Of a stretch of DNA of 64,000 bases, positions 34,008 through 43,375 are shown one piece after another; the stretch's first letter is position 1; each line of letters opens with the position of its first letter. Where the stretch lies: positions 180,689 to 244,688 of the forward strand of contig DASTGN010000001.1 in assembly GCA_035719105.1 (NCBI GenBank), in the 5' to 3' direction. The translations under genes were made by a program, and so were the position numbers. Below the pieces are notes generated by a model. The model searched no databases. It was not told the DNA's origin and worked only from the letters and a program-made list of their open reading frames with translations. The DNA is from UBA8389 sp035719105. Its GTDB lineage: Bacteria > Bacteroidota > Bacteroidia > Bacteroidales > UBA1402.

Positions 34008-36647
34008 CTATTTCACTGAAATCTTAGCGGTCAAGCCATCCACTTTGATAATGTACATGCCTGCATTCAGTGCTTTTGAGTGATAGTTGCCGACAACCTC
34101 TGCTGCTTGAACCAAACGTCCAGAGAGATCGAACAATTCGACTTTACTTTTCACACCTTCCACGTTGACGCATTGATTTTTCGTGTAAATGGAATAGTTG
34201 CCGTTTTGTGCAACAGCAAGAGCACTTGGTCCAACAACCGTAATCAAATTCGTAGAAATCAATACATCGCTTGAACCGGAGTTGCTTGCAGTTAATTTGA
34301 CGGTGAATGTTCCACCACTGGTGTACGTATGAATAGGATCTTGAACGGTACTTGTTCCTCCATCACCGAAGTCCCAACTCCATGAGGTGGCATTGGTTGA
34401 CAAATCGAAGAATTGAATGGTCAAGGGTGAATTGCCAGTGACAGTTTCTGCATAGAAGTCGGCTTTGACAGGCAATGTTTCTTTCAAAGTCAATTCATCC
34501 AACACGATTTCCTTGGCTGTTGTCGTTTGCGAACCCATCTTGATGACAAAATAATAGGTACCATCTACAGTAGGTTTAAATGCTGTGACGGTGGTGCTTT
34601 TGCTAAATTGCAAATCGGCCAATGGTTTCAAGCTTGCCCAAGTATTTATGGCAAAGATCTTGGTACCCTGGGTTGCTGTATAATCGACTCCATCGGAGGG
34701 TATTACCGTACCGATGTAGCCTTCACACCAAAAATCTGTAACCCCTTTGACATCTTTATAGAATCCATCAAAAAGATAGGTGTAGCCTGCTTTTAAATTA
34801 ACTTCCTGATAAATAGCTGTGTTAAAGCCAGTACCAGCTGTCTGAACGTGAAGGTTTCCTCCCAATCCACCGGTTGGAGCGTTATTGGTGCTGTTCCAAA
34901 CGAAAGTCGAAATGTCGGCAGGGTTGCATTTGTTTGTCGACCAGAAATTTCCGTTTTCCATGTTGCCACCATACAACATTTCACCTGGAGGCAATGTTGG
35001 TTTAGCGTTCACTTTTACAAATTCGTTTTTAATCAAGATCGAATCTCCTTTTTCATTGGTAGCAGTTAATTTGACATGGTATGTACCCACTACGGTGTAT
35101 GAATGTTCAGGGTTTTCGAGTGTGCTGGTTGCCGTTCCATCACCAAAATCCCAAACGTAGGAATTTGCGAATTTGGTCGTGTTTGTAAAGACGGTTTTCA
35201 AAGTTGGGAACCCAATTGCATTGGAAGCAGTGAAACTTACAGCTGGTTTAGTGCGTGTTTGAGTCAATGAAAGTTCATCGAGTGCAATGGTAAATCCGGA
35301 ACCATCCCAGGTACCCATTTTTACTACAAAATAAAAATCGCCGGTAGCATCGGGAGTAAAGGTTCTGTAAGTGCCTGCGTGAATTTTAAAGGTTCCATTC
35401 AAGCCAGCAACAGAGCTTCCGGCATTCCAGGCATCAAATTTTGCTATCATTTTTTCACCAGTTCCATAATCAGAACCGTTTCCGGCGGGCTTGGAACCTA
35501 AATAAATTTCTGTCCAAAAGTGTTTTAGATCGACACCTAAATCTCTGAACGCACCATCAAATACATAAACGGAATCTTTGCTTAAATGAACTTTCTGATA
35601 GATGGCAAATTGCACACCACCAGCTGAAGCTGCGCCTTCAACCAATAAGCATCCGCCTCTTCCTGCATTTGGAGTGGAGGTTGTATAATTCCATGTTGCA
35701 ACCGGTTGGGGGTTCGTTCCAGTATTCAAGAAATCGACTGTCCAATTGCTGCCATTTTCCATGTTGCCATCTTTCAATAAACCACCACCGGTCAATAAAG
35801 CCAATGGAGTAACACTGATATAATCGGTTTCTGTCTTTTCAGTGGTACCAATTTCGTTGGTTGCAGAAAGTTTAACGGTGTATTTGCCAACGGCGGCATA
35901 CGTGTGGGTCGGATTTTGAACCGTACTGGTACTACCATCACCAAAATCCCAAAGCCATGAATTGGCCATCTTGGATTTGTCAGTAAACTTAACGGTTAAA
36001 GGTGCAAAACCTGAACGTACATCAGCCATGATACCCACCATTGGAGCAACACGAGTGCTTGTCAGCTTTAATTCATCAACAATGATGTCGCAAGTTGGGG
36101 CCATTCCATCCCAAGTCGTAGTCCCAATTTTTAAGACAAAATAGTAAACACCAGTAGTGGGAGGTGCAAATTGTCTGCTGGTAGCGTTTAGTTTAAATGT
36201 CCCATCAGCGGCTGCTGCAGGGTTATCCCAACTCCCATAGTTTGCAATTTTGGTTCCCAAAGCATCGCCGTAATCTTGGCCTTCAACCGGAATTTTTCCA
36301 ATGAAAACTTCACACCAAGCTCGTTCCAATTTTACATTCTTAAATGCGGCATCAAAATCGTAAACAGAGTCAGCAGAAAGGGTAACCGCCTGATAAATGC
36401 ATAATTGTGCATTTCCAGCTGTAGTAACGCCAAGTACACGTAGGCCACCACCCACTCCTGCTTGAGGTGTTGCTGCGGTGTACCCCCAAGTTGCGGTTGG
36501 ATTTTGCGTTACGACCGTGTTTAGAAAACTGATTTGCCAAGCACCCTGAGTTTCCATGTTACTGTTGGAAAGCAAGTTCCCGCCAGTAGCAAAGGCTGCA
36601 ACAAAACTGAAGCAGCATAAAAACAAAAAGAGAAATCGTTTTTTCAT
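34008..36647 (-). CDS. Secreted PKD-repeat protein with three carbohydrate-binding-like modules and T9SS tail
   Basis: 879-residue signal-peptide protein built from three cycles of one beta module and one PKD domain. Modules begin NLLSNSNMETQGAW, LLKDGNMENGSNW and MLYGGNMENGNFW (about 23, 290, 560) and each contains a KVHLSKDSVYVFDGAFR-like strand, YYFVxKMGT and LDEL. PKD domains carry the WDFGDG core (three copies). The tail (VELFDLSGRLVQAAEVV... AGMYIIKVDG) is a type A T9SS sorting domain. No catalytic motif. It is the last gene of the GH5-SusC-SusD operon and is likely a surface glycan-binding protein. Confidence 0.8.
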   Translation of the reverse strand: MKKRFLFLFLCCFSFVAAFATGGNLLSNSNMETQGAWQISFLNTVVTQNPTATWGYTAATPQAGVGGGLRVLGVTTAGNAQLCIYQAVTLSADSVYDFDAAFKNVKLERAWCEVFIGKIPVEGQDYGDALGTKIANYGSWDNPAAAADGTFKLNATSRQFAPPTTGVYYFVLKIGTTTWDGMAPTCDIIVDELKLTSTRVAPMVGIMADVRSGFAPLTVKFTDKSKMANSWLWDFGDGSTSTVQNPTHTYAAVGKYTVKLSATNEIGTTEKTETDYISVTPLALLTGGGLLKDGNMENGSNWTVDFLNTGTNPQPVATWNYTTSTPNAGRGGCLLVEGAASAGGVQFAIYQKVHLSKDSVYVFDGAFRDLGVDLKHFWTEIYLGSKPAGNGSDYGTGEKMIAKFDAWNAGSSVAGLNGTFKIHAGTYRTFTPDATGDFYFVVKMGTWDGSGFTIALDELSLTQTRTKPAVSFTASNAIGFPTLKTVFTNTTKFANSYVWDFGDGTATSTLENPEHSYTVVGTYHVKLTATNEKGDSILIKNEFVKVNAKPTLPPGEMLYGGNMENGNFWSTNKCNPADISTFVWNSTNNAPTGGLGGNLHVQTAGTGFNTAIYQEVNLKAGYTYLFDGFYKDVKGVTDFWCEGYIGTVIPSDGVDYTATQGTKIFAINTWASLKPLADLQFSKSTTVTAFKPTVDGTYYFVIKMGSQTTTAKEIVLDELTLKETLPVKADFYAETVTGNSPLTIQFFDLSTNATSWSWDFGDGGTSTVQDPIHTYTSGGTFTVKLTASNSGSSDVLISTNLITVVGPSALAVAQNGNYSIYTKNQCVNVEGVKSKVELFDLSGRLVQAAEVVGNYHSKALNAGMYIIKVDGLTAKISVK

Positions 36648-36683
36648 AAGGCTTTATTTTAAAGGTTAATTGAGAAAGATCGA

Positions 36684-37049
36684 TTATTCGCCATTTGGGA
36701 AAATGTAAATGGAAGTAGGAACCGAGTAATTGCTGAAGGTGTCTTGAGTGTAAACAGAAACCAGATACCCCTTGATTTCAAGGTTCGTCAATTTATATGT
36801 TTCAGCCAATCCATTCATAACGATGATTGAATCCTGAAGTTTGATTACGTTTTTGATGGCTATTTTACCTTGTGGATTCTTCCAGGACAAGGTTGCTTCT
36901 TTCAACCCGGAAACCACAGTCAGGTTAGTCACACGAGGTGAGTAAACCGGAACATTTGTCAAATAGTCTTTGTAATTCTCGTCCATTCTACCGCAGTTCG
37001 AAAGTAAGAGAACCAACAGTACTAAACAGAATATCTTTAGTGTCTTCAT
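36684..37049 (-). CDS. Small lipoprotein, DUF4998-like
   Basis: 121 residues with lipobox LLLSNC (Cys19) followed by GRMDENYKDYLTN, then VTNLTVVSGLKEATLSWKNP and an Ig-like beta pattern. The start resembles DUF4998 lipoproteins found after SusD genes, but the usual domain is much longer, so this is a short or trimmed version. It is encoded 8 bp after the DUF5000-type lipoprotein gene. Likely a surface accessory of the locus; function unknown. Confidence 0.6.
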   Translation of the reverse strand: MKTLKIFCLVLLVLLLSNCGRMDENYKDYLTNVPVYSPRVTNLTVVSGLKEATLSWKNPQGKIAIKNVIKLQDSIIVMNGLAETYKLTNLEIKGYLVSVYTQDTFSNYSVPTSIYIFPNGE

Positions 37050-37057
37050 TTTTATTA

Positions 37058-38281
37058 TTATTGATTATCTAATCCATAAAGGGTAATTTCCGATCCAAAT
37101 ACATTGGTTTCGCTTCCATAATTGGACAAAACACTAAACTTCATGTATCGGAAGGGTTGCGATACTGTTTCCAGATTAAACTCATGTCCATCAATAGCTT
37201 CCTTTATTTTGGCAGCTGGAATCTCACCCAATTCATTGTGAGGATCACCAATATCAAATGTTCCAAGAGAAGTCCAAGTGATTTTATCCGTACTAACTGA
37301 AATGGAGAACGAACGCATGTTTTCTTCATTGTAATAGTTATAATCGACGCTCACTCCATTTTGTTCAGCATTCAGATATTTAAATGCGCGTTGCCAAACA
37401 ACAAACCGATTGACCACTACCGTCTTATTCAAATCGACAACAATGTCAAGTGGCCATCGAAGCATTCCACCATTGTCATCCCGATTGATTATAAAGTAAC
37501 TATTGTCGGTATTTACTTCCTTGGTATCAATCACATCATCCCAGAAACTTGTCAAATGACCTTCCCATTTATCACCATCGACAGAAAGGTTCTGAAGCAA
37601 TGTCCAAGAAGTTTTGTCAATTTTTTGTTCCAACAAGGGTTTGAAAGTGCCTACGTCCTGCTTATCGGTTTTGTTGCCATTAAAATCTTCCACCGTAACC
37701 GAAAACGAGTAATCTTCAGGATCCAATCCTCGAATCATTAAAGAGGGAGCATCCAGGCTAGAGGACAAAATGCGTTGATACACTTTTCCTCCTTTTGTAA
37801 AGTCAAGATATACAAAAACCGTTTTTTGATCCGGATTTTCCCATTTTACCCGAACGCCACCCAAATCTGCTTTTAGTTCAATACTTTCCTGTACCAAATA
37901 AATGAATGATTTTAATGGAGTCACTGTGATTTCAGCGGGTTCGGAAGCATTGTTGCTTCTGTCTACTGCATAAAGGGTTACCTTATGTGGTGTAGCTTCG
38001 TTGAAACCATCAATTTCGATGGAATCGCCATAATGACTGGTTACTTTAAAGACTTCCTTACCCAGTGAATTGGTATAGACCGCCTTAATGTACAAAAGAT
38101 CATTGTCCGTAGGCGCTGTAAACGTCAATATGGCTCCACCGTTGGTGGGTTTATAAGTGATATCGCTTACTTTACCGGGAGCTTGCGTATCCTGAGCTTC
38201 TTCTTTGCATGCTGTGATCAGAGAGGTCAACAGAATGCAAACCAAAAGTCCTTTTTTGAGTATAATTTGTAGAAAGTTCAT
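37058..38281 (-). CDS. SusE-position lipoprotein with DUF4959/DUF5126/DUF5000-type domains
   Basis: 407 residues, lipobox SLITAC (Cys25). Two fibronectin-like beta domains follow (about 33-120: APGKVSDITYKPTNGGAILTF; about 125-220: LGGVRVKWENP), then a discoidin/F5-8C-like C-terminal domain (about 235-405: FVVWQRAFKYLNAEQNG, MRSFSISVSTDKITW, FRYMKFSVLSNYG). This three-part layout is common for proteins encoded after SusD in Bacteroidota. Expected to bind the polysaccharide on the cell surface. Confidence 0.82.
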   Translation of the reverse strand: MNFLQIILKKGLLVCILLTSLITACKEEAQDTQAPGKVSDITYKPTNGGAILTFTAPTDNDLLYIKAVYTNSLGKEVFKVTSHYGDSIEIDGFNEATPHKVTLYAVDRSNNASEPAEITVTPLKSFIYLVQESIELKADLGGVRVKWENPDQKTVFVYLDFTKGGKVYQRILSSSLDAPSLMIRGLDPEDYSFSVTVEDFNGNKTDKQDVGTFKPLLEQKIDKTSWTLLQNLSVDGDKWEGHLTSFWDDVIDTKEVNTDNSYFIINRDDNGGMLRWPLDIVVDLNKTVVVNRFVVWQRAFKYLNAEQNGVSVDYNYYNEENMRSFSISVSTDKITWTSLGTFDIGDPHNELGEIPAAKIKEAIDGHEFNLETVSQPFRYMKFSVLSNYGSETNVFGSEITLYGLDNQ

Positions 38282-38313
38282 CGTTAGAATTATGAATGAT
38301 TAAATTTTTAAAA

Positions 38314-40233
38314 TTACCATCCTGGATTTTGTACCAGATTCGAATTAACCAACATTTCACTGTATTTAATAGGATGCAAATAATCGCGGGGTGTGAGAAA
38401 CGACCGTTGACCAATGGTTTTCACGATGTAGAAAGTGCTGGTTGAAGATCCGTCTACACTCCAACCTGTAACAGGGATATTGAAATACTTATCGCCCTCT
38501 TTCCAACGACGGACATCGAAATTGCGGTGACCTTCAAAGGCAAACTCAATTCTACGTTCTTGTTTGATGATATCGCGTAAACCATCCTTGGTTTTATGCT
38601 TGTCCACTGTTTTAGCCAAGAGGGGATTAGACCATGCGGTTTCAACGGTGGGAATGCCTGAACGAGTTCGTACGTGGTTCAATGCGTCATAAACCTTTTG
38701 ATCGGGGCCATAATATTCGTTATAGGCTTCAGCATAGTTCAAATACAACTCCGCCAAACGAATGATGGGCCAAGGGTAGGTGACCAGTTTGGTATATGCA
38801 TCGCCTTCTGAGTTCGGATGACAGACTTTTTTAAGCACGTAGCCACTGATCACATAGTCGTTGGTGTTGCCTCTGCGTCCATATGTTTCTCCCTTTTTCA
38901 TCAGCAAATTCCATTTTTGACCCCAAGTACGATAGATCCCTTTGTCAAAACCGATGGAGGCATAAAATCGAGGTTCACGGCCTAAATGCAAATTAGGAAT
39001 CATGATGGTGCTTCCGGTCATTGCATGGTACTTGTCGGCATCAGTCACACGGGCTAAGCTGAATCGGTTGGCATATTTGAACGTTAAATCCTCGTCGATG
39101 GGTAAGCCGTTCTTGGTATAATACGCTTCTACCGCCTGAATGGTCGGTGAAACCCATTGCCAAGCAGCCGATTGCGATGAGGCTTCCGGATTGATCATCA
39201 TGGATGCAGCCTGCAAGGTCCACCATTGACCATTGTTTACCGGATTGGAATTGCCCCAAATCAATTCTGAATTCCACCGCTCGGTGAACATATATCTGTA
39301 ATTGTATAGGGCTTTGACTTCTGGTTGTTTTATGTCTAACGTATCGAATGTGGGAACAATTCCATCGAATTCGTACATTTTAACGTTGTTGGCAACCGCT
39401 AATTGAATGGCGTATTCGGCTGCATCCAATGCTTTTTTCCATTTTTCTGGGTCATACGTGGTATTGAATAATTTCACGCCGTCTTTATCCTTGAAGGTGT
39501 CATAAAAAGCGGCATTGCCGTTGAACAATGGACTTGCAGCATACAGTAACACCCGAGATTTGATGGAATAGGCAATCAATTTGTCAATTCGTCCAAAATC
39601 GTTTGAAGAAGTGATGCGGGTTGGTAAATTCGTAATGGATAGATCAATCGTTTTAACAATGTAGTCAATCACTTCATCCACTGGCTTTCTCTTGACTCGT
39701 ACTTCTTCGACACCCGCTGTAATGGGCAAATTGGTGTCTACAATTGGAATGGGTCCATATTGGCGGAAGAGCAGGAAATGGTAATACGCTTTCAAAAAAA
39801 TTGCTTCTGATTTCCAGGTTTCCTTTTCTTCTGGTTTCATGTCCTTAACCAGATCAATATTCTCGATAAAGATGTTGCAAGCTCGGATTGCTTTAAACAA
39901 GGAACCTTGCATTCGTCCATAGGGATACGTGTCGTTCCATAATCCCATGATGGGGTTGTCAACAGATTGTTTTCCACGCATCAGTTCCACACCCGGGGTT
40001 TCTTTGGCGATTGGAGTTGTCAATTCATCCGAAGCAAAGGCCGAGGTGGAATATACGCCATCCTCTTGTGGCAAATAGTGATAACAAGTAGCCAGTGCTC
40101 TGTACGCTGCTTCTTTCCTTTCGAACATCAATTCGATTTCCTGAGCCTTGTCCGGTACTATGTCCAGGTAATCGGAACAGCTGTTCAGAACGAAAATGGA
40201 GATGATTAAATAAACGATATATGCTTTTTTCAT
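38314..40233 (-). CDS. SusD-like outer-membrane lipoprotein (second locus)
   Basis: 639-residue RagB/SusD protein with lipobox VLNSC (Cys19), then SDYLDIVPDKAQEIELMF. Conserved helical repeats (WKSEAIFLKAYYHFLLFRQYGPIPIV) and the C-terminal signature LNHVRTRSGIPTV ... IKQERRIEFAFEGHRNFDVRRWKEGDKY are present. Works with the SusC-like transporter encoded 8 bp upstream. Confidence 0.93.
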   Translation of the reverse strand: MKKAYIVYLIISIFVLNSCSDYLDIVPDKAQEIELMFERKEAAYRALATCYHYLPQEDGVYSTSAFASDELTTPIAKETPGVELMRGKQSVDNPIMGLWNDTYPYGRMQGSLFKAIRACNIFIENIDLVKDMKPEEKETWKSEAIFLKAYYHFLLFRQYGPIPIVDTNLPITAGVEEVRVKRKPVDEVIDYIVKTIDLSITNLPTRITSSNDFGRIDKLIAYSIKSRVLLYAASPLFNGNAAFYDTFKDKDGVKLFNTTYDPEKWKKALDAAEYAIQLAVANNVKMYEFDGIVPTFDTLDIKQPEVKALYNYRYMFTERWNSELIWGNSNPVNNGQWWTLQAASMMINPEASSQSAAWQWVSPTIQAVEAYYTKNGLPIDEDLTFKYANRFSLARVTDADKYHAMTGSTIMIPNLHLGREPRFYASIGFDKGIYRTWGQKWNLLMKKGETYGRRGNTNDYVISGYVLKKVCHPNSEGDAYTKLVTYPWPIIRLAELYLNYAEAYNEYYGPDQKVYDALNHVRTRSGIPTVETAWSNPLLAKTVDKHKTKDGLRDIIKQERRIEFAFEGHRNFDVRRWKEGDKYFNIPVTGWSVDGSSTSTFYIVKTIGQRSFLTPRDYLHPIKYSEMLVNSNLVQNPGW

Positions 40234-40241
40234 TGTTCGAC

Positions 40242-43200
40242 TTAGAAATTAAAATTTAAACCCATGTTGATGATTTTTTGTGGAGGATAGCCTAACCCTT
40301 TACCACCCATTTCTGGATCCCATAGCTTGAAATTGCTGAATACGAGCAAGTTGGTACCTGACAAATAAAATCTGGCCTTCTCAATATTGATTTTTTTGAG
40401 AAGTTTCTCGGGTAAGGAATAACCAACTTCCACGCTCTTCAAACGCAAGAAGCTACCATCACGCAGCCACCATGTGGAGGCCTTTTCATTATTTGAAACG
40501 GTGTTTACAGACATTCTCGGCCAGAAGGCGTTTGGATCAGGATTTTCATCTGACCAATGGTTGTCAGCGATTATCCGCAAGGCGTTCCGTTCATTGACAA
40601 ACGGAGAGATGGATGTAGGATCGATAAAAAAGGAGGAACGACCTGAACCCTGGAAGAAAAATGAAACATCGAGATTCTTGTAACCAACGGATGAACCAAA
40701 CCCATAAACAATTTCGGGAACAGTCGGATAACCGATGGGTACCATATCCGAATCATCAATTTTACCATCCCTGTTTATATCGATGTATTTGATGTCACCA
40801 GCCATGTAACTGCCCATTTGGTTGTATTGGACTGGAGCGTTCAGTACATCCAAATCGTCAATGAACAATCGCTCGGCAATCAGACCTCGCGGTTGATTCA
40901 TGGGCTGACCAATATTGCTCATATAAGGATAAGGATATTGGGGCTCGCCATTCTCAACAATTTTGTTGGTGGCGTATGTGAAGTTTATTCTGGATGTCAC
41001 CCATAAGTTTTTGTTGAAACTGGTTTTGTAATCCAGTGATCCATCAATCCCATGTGATTCAGCTTTACCGATATTACTGGCGATTGCTGCTGTAAGTCCC
41101 ATGGATGCTGGAATATAATCACGCCACATGTAGATGTTGTTGCGGTTTTCGGTAAAGTAATCGATTTGCAGATTAGCTTTACCAAACAAACCAAGTTCCA
41201 TACCGAAATTTGTTTTCTCGGCAATTTCCCACGTTACTTCCGGATTTGCATAATTGTTGATGTTGTAGCCGTTGTAACTGTTACCGAAATCTTCACCCCA
41301 AACATGACCTAGATTTCCATCATTCAAGTTGACTGAAGACAAATAGTAAAAACGATTGCTGGATATGGCGTCATTTCCCACCAATCCATAGGTGGCTTTG
41401 AATTTCAACATCGTGATGGTCTCCCTCAATTGTCTCGAGAAGAACTTCTCATTGGATACCACCCAGCCCAAACCTGCTGAAGGGAAAAAACCAAAACGGT
41501 TTTGTTTTGAGAATTTCTCTGAACCGTTGTAACCAAAGTTTAATTCCGAAAAATATCGATTGTCAAATGCGTACGTTGCCCGTCCGGAAATGCCCATGTT
41601 TCTAAAAGGCAGCGAGGAAAACACATCGTTGCCAGCATCAGTGAGAAGTTCGCGAGCATAAACAACGATGAGGCCTCCGACGTCGTGTTTGGAATTGAAT
41701 ACACGATTGTATTGTCCCACACCTTCAAAATAAAAACTGTTGGAAGCCGATTTGTTGTTGGCGCTTGTGGTCAGATATTCCGTTCCCTCACTGATTTGTT
41801 CGATGCTGTGCAGAACGCCCGTTTCGCTGTCCACTTCTTTCAAACCATAATAAAACGGTGTGAATCCTCTGGAAACTTCGCTCATACTGTAAGAATTGAG
41901 TGAAGCCATTCCTCTCAATTTCAACCCTTTGGTCAACATGTCCAAATCTTGTTCAAGTTGGAATTGAGCTGTGGTAGTTGAGGAGAAACGGTCTTTGTAT
42001 CCTCTGACCATTTCGGCATAAGGATTGGGATAGCCTCCATTTCCCTTGTTGCCAAAAAGAACGTGGTTTACAAATTGTGTGCTTTCGTCCTTGAGGTAAT
42101 ATTTGGGGAAGTTGACTGGGTTGGCCTGCATCACCATCGAGAAAATGCTGCCGGCATCGTTCTGAGGGCCATTGTAACGGTCGATCAATGAATAAAACTT
42201 CACCAAAGCCTTGGTTGTTTTAGTCAGGTTGACATCAATATTGGCACGCAGGTTGTATCGTTTAATATTGATGTTGTTATTGAAATTGTTCATCCGATCC
42301 AATTTGAGCAAGCCCTTTTCGTCGGTATACGAAACCGATAAATAATACTGGGCAACTTCTCCACCGCCGCTGATACTCATGTTGGCCTTTTGATTCTGTA
42401 CCGTATTGGTAAATAGTTCATCGTACCAATTTATGTTTGGATAAATTTGAGGATCCAATCCGGCTCTAGTACCTTCGATTTTATCTTTCGAATAATAGAG
42501 TAGGGCTTCTGGGTCGCGGGTTCGTAATGCCTTATTATAGAGCTCCATATAATCGACTCCACCCAGAAATTGATTGGTTCGGGTTGGGGACGTTAATGAG
42601 TTTTCAATACGGACAGCAATGGCAGCTTTCCCTTTTTTACCTGTTTTTGTAGTAACCAGAATGACACCGTTTGCACCGCGCGCGCCATATAAGGCAGTAG
42701 CAGTCGCATCTTTCATAATGGAGAAACTGGCGATGTTGTCGGGTTCAATGCGAGCCAAATCGGTTGTTGAGACTTCCAATCCGTCAATCAAAATCAATGG
42801 GCTGTTTGCATAACCAAAAGAGGTCACCCCTCGAATAAAAAACTCAGCATTATCTTGGCCAGGTTCTCCGGAACGCTGGTACGAAATAATGCCAGCAATT
42901 TTCCCGGCTAAAGCGTTGGTCAAATTCGTAGGAGCAATTTTCAACTCCGTCGGATTTACTGTATTGATGGAACCGATAACGCTGTTCTTTTTTTGAGTCT
43001 GGAAAGCCACGACCTGAACTTCTGCTAAAGAGCTAGTCGTTTCAGACATAATGACATTGATAACTGTTTGATTGCCCACCTGAATTCTCTCGGTGTTGAA
43101 TCCAACGTAAGTAAATCGAATGGAATCCTTTTCATTGAGGTTGGAAAGCGCGTACTTCCCATCAATGGATGTAAACGTACCAGCCGTTGAACCGATTTTA

Positions 43201-43337
43201 TAAACCGAAACGCCTGGCAGAGGGTTTCCTTCCTTGTCAACAACCTGGCCTTTTACCAATAGATTTTGTGCAAAAGTCAATTGTGAACATAGCATCAAAC
43301 AAAAAAGGAAGATGAATTCTGTAATGTGTTTTCTCAT
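40242..43337 (-). CDS. SusC-like TonB-dependent transporter (second locus)
   Basis: 1031-residue outer-membrane importer: signal peptide (1-23), carboxypeptidase-regulatory-like domain (about 27-110, VKGQVVDKEGNPLPGVSVY), plug (about 112-230, with SPLILIDGLEV in place of the usual DPLYVIDGV), barrel ending IINMGLNFNF. It takes up the oligosaccharides bound by its SusD partner. Second gene of the operon, 38 bp after the GH5 gene. Confidence 0.95.
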   Translation of the reverse strand: MRKHITEFIFLFCLMLCSQLTFAQNLLVKGQVVDKEGNPLPGVSVYKIGSTAGTFTSIDGKYALSNLNEKDSIRFTYVGFNTERIQVGNQTVINVIMSETTSSLAEVQVVAFQTQKKNSVIGSINTVNPTELKIAPTNLTNALAGKIAGIISYQRSGEPGQDNAEFFIRGVTSFGYANSPLILIDGLEVSTTDLARIEPDNIASFSIMKDATATALYGARGANGVILVTTKTGKKGKAAIAVRIENSLTSPTRTNQFLGGVDYMELYNKALRTRDPEALLYYSKDKIEGTRAGLDPQIYPNINWYDELFTNTVQNQKANMSISGGGEVAQYYLSVSYTDEKGLLKLDRMNNFNNNINIKRYNLRANIDVNLTKTTKALVKFYSLIDRYNGPQNDAGSIFSMVMQANPVNFPKYYLKDESTQFVNHVLFGNKGNGGYPNPYAEMVRGYKDRFSSTTTAQFQLEQDLDMLTKGLKLRGMASLNSYSMSEVSRGFTPFYYGLKEVDSETGVLHSIEQISEGTEYLTTSANNKSASNSFYFEGVGQYNRVFNSKHDVGGLIVVYARELLTDAGNDVFSSLPFRNMGISGRATYAFDNRYFSELNFGYNGSEKFSKQNRFGFFPSAGLGWVVSNEKFFSRQLRETITMLKFKATYGLVGNDAISSNRFYYLSSVNLNDGNLGHVWGEDFGNSYNGYNINNYANPEVTWEIAEKTNFGMELGLFGKANLQIDYFTENRNNIYMWRDYIPASMGLTAAIASNIGKAESHGIDGSLDYKTSFNKNLWVTSRINFTYATNKIVENGEPQYPYPYMSNIGQPMNQPRGLIAERLFIDDLDVLNAPVQYNQMGSYMAGDIKYIDINRDGKIDDSDMVPIGYPTVPEIVYGFGSSVGYKNLDVSFFFQGSGRSSFFIDPTSISPFVNERNALRIIADNHWSDENPDPNAFWPRMSVNTVSNNEKASTWWLRDGSFLRLKSVEVGYSLPEKLLKKINIEKARFYLSGTNLLVFSNFKLWDPEMGGKGLGYPPQKIINMGLNFNF

Positions 43338-43375
43338 TGTATCATATGGTGAAGTTAGGTATTTAATTCAGTGCA

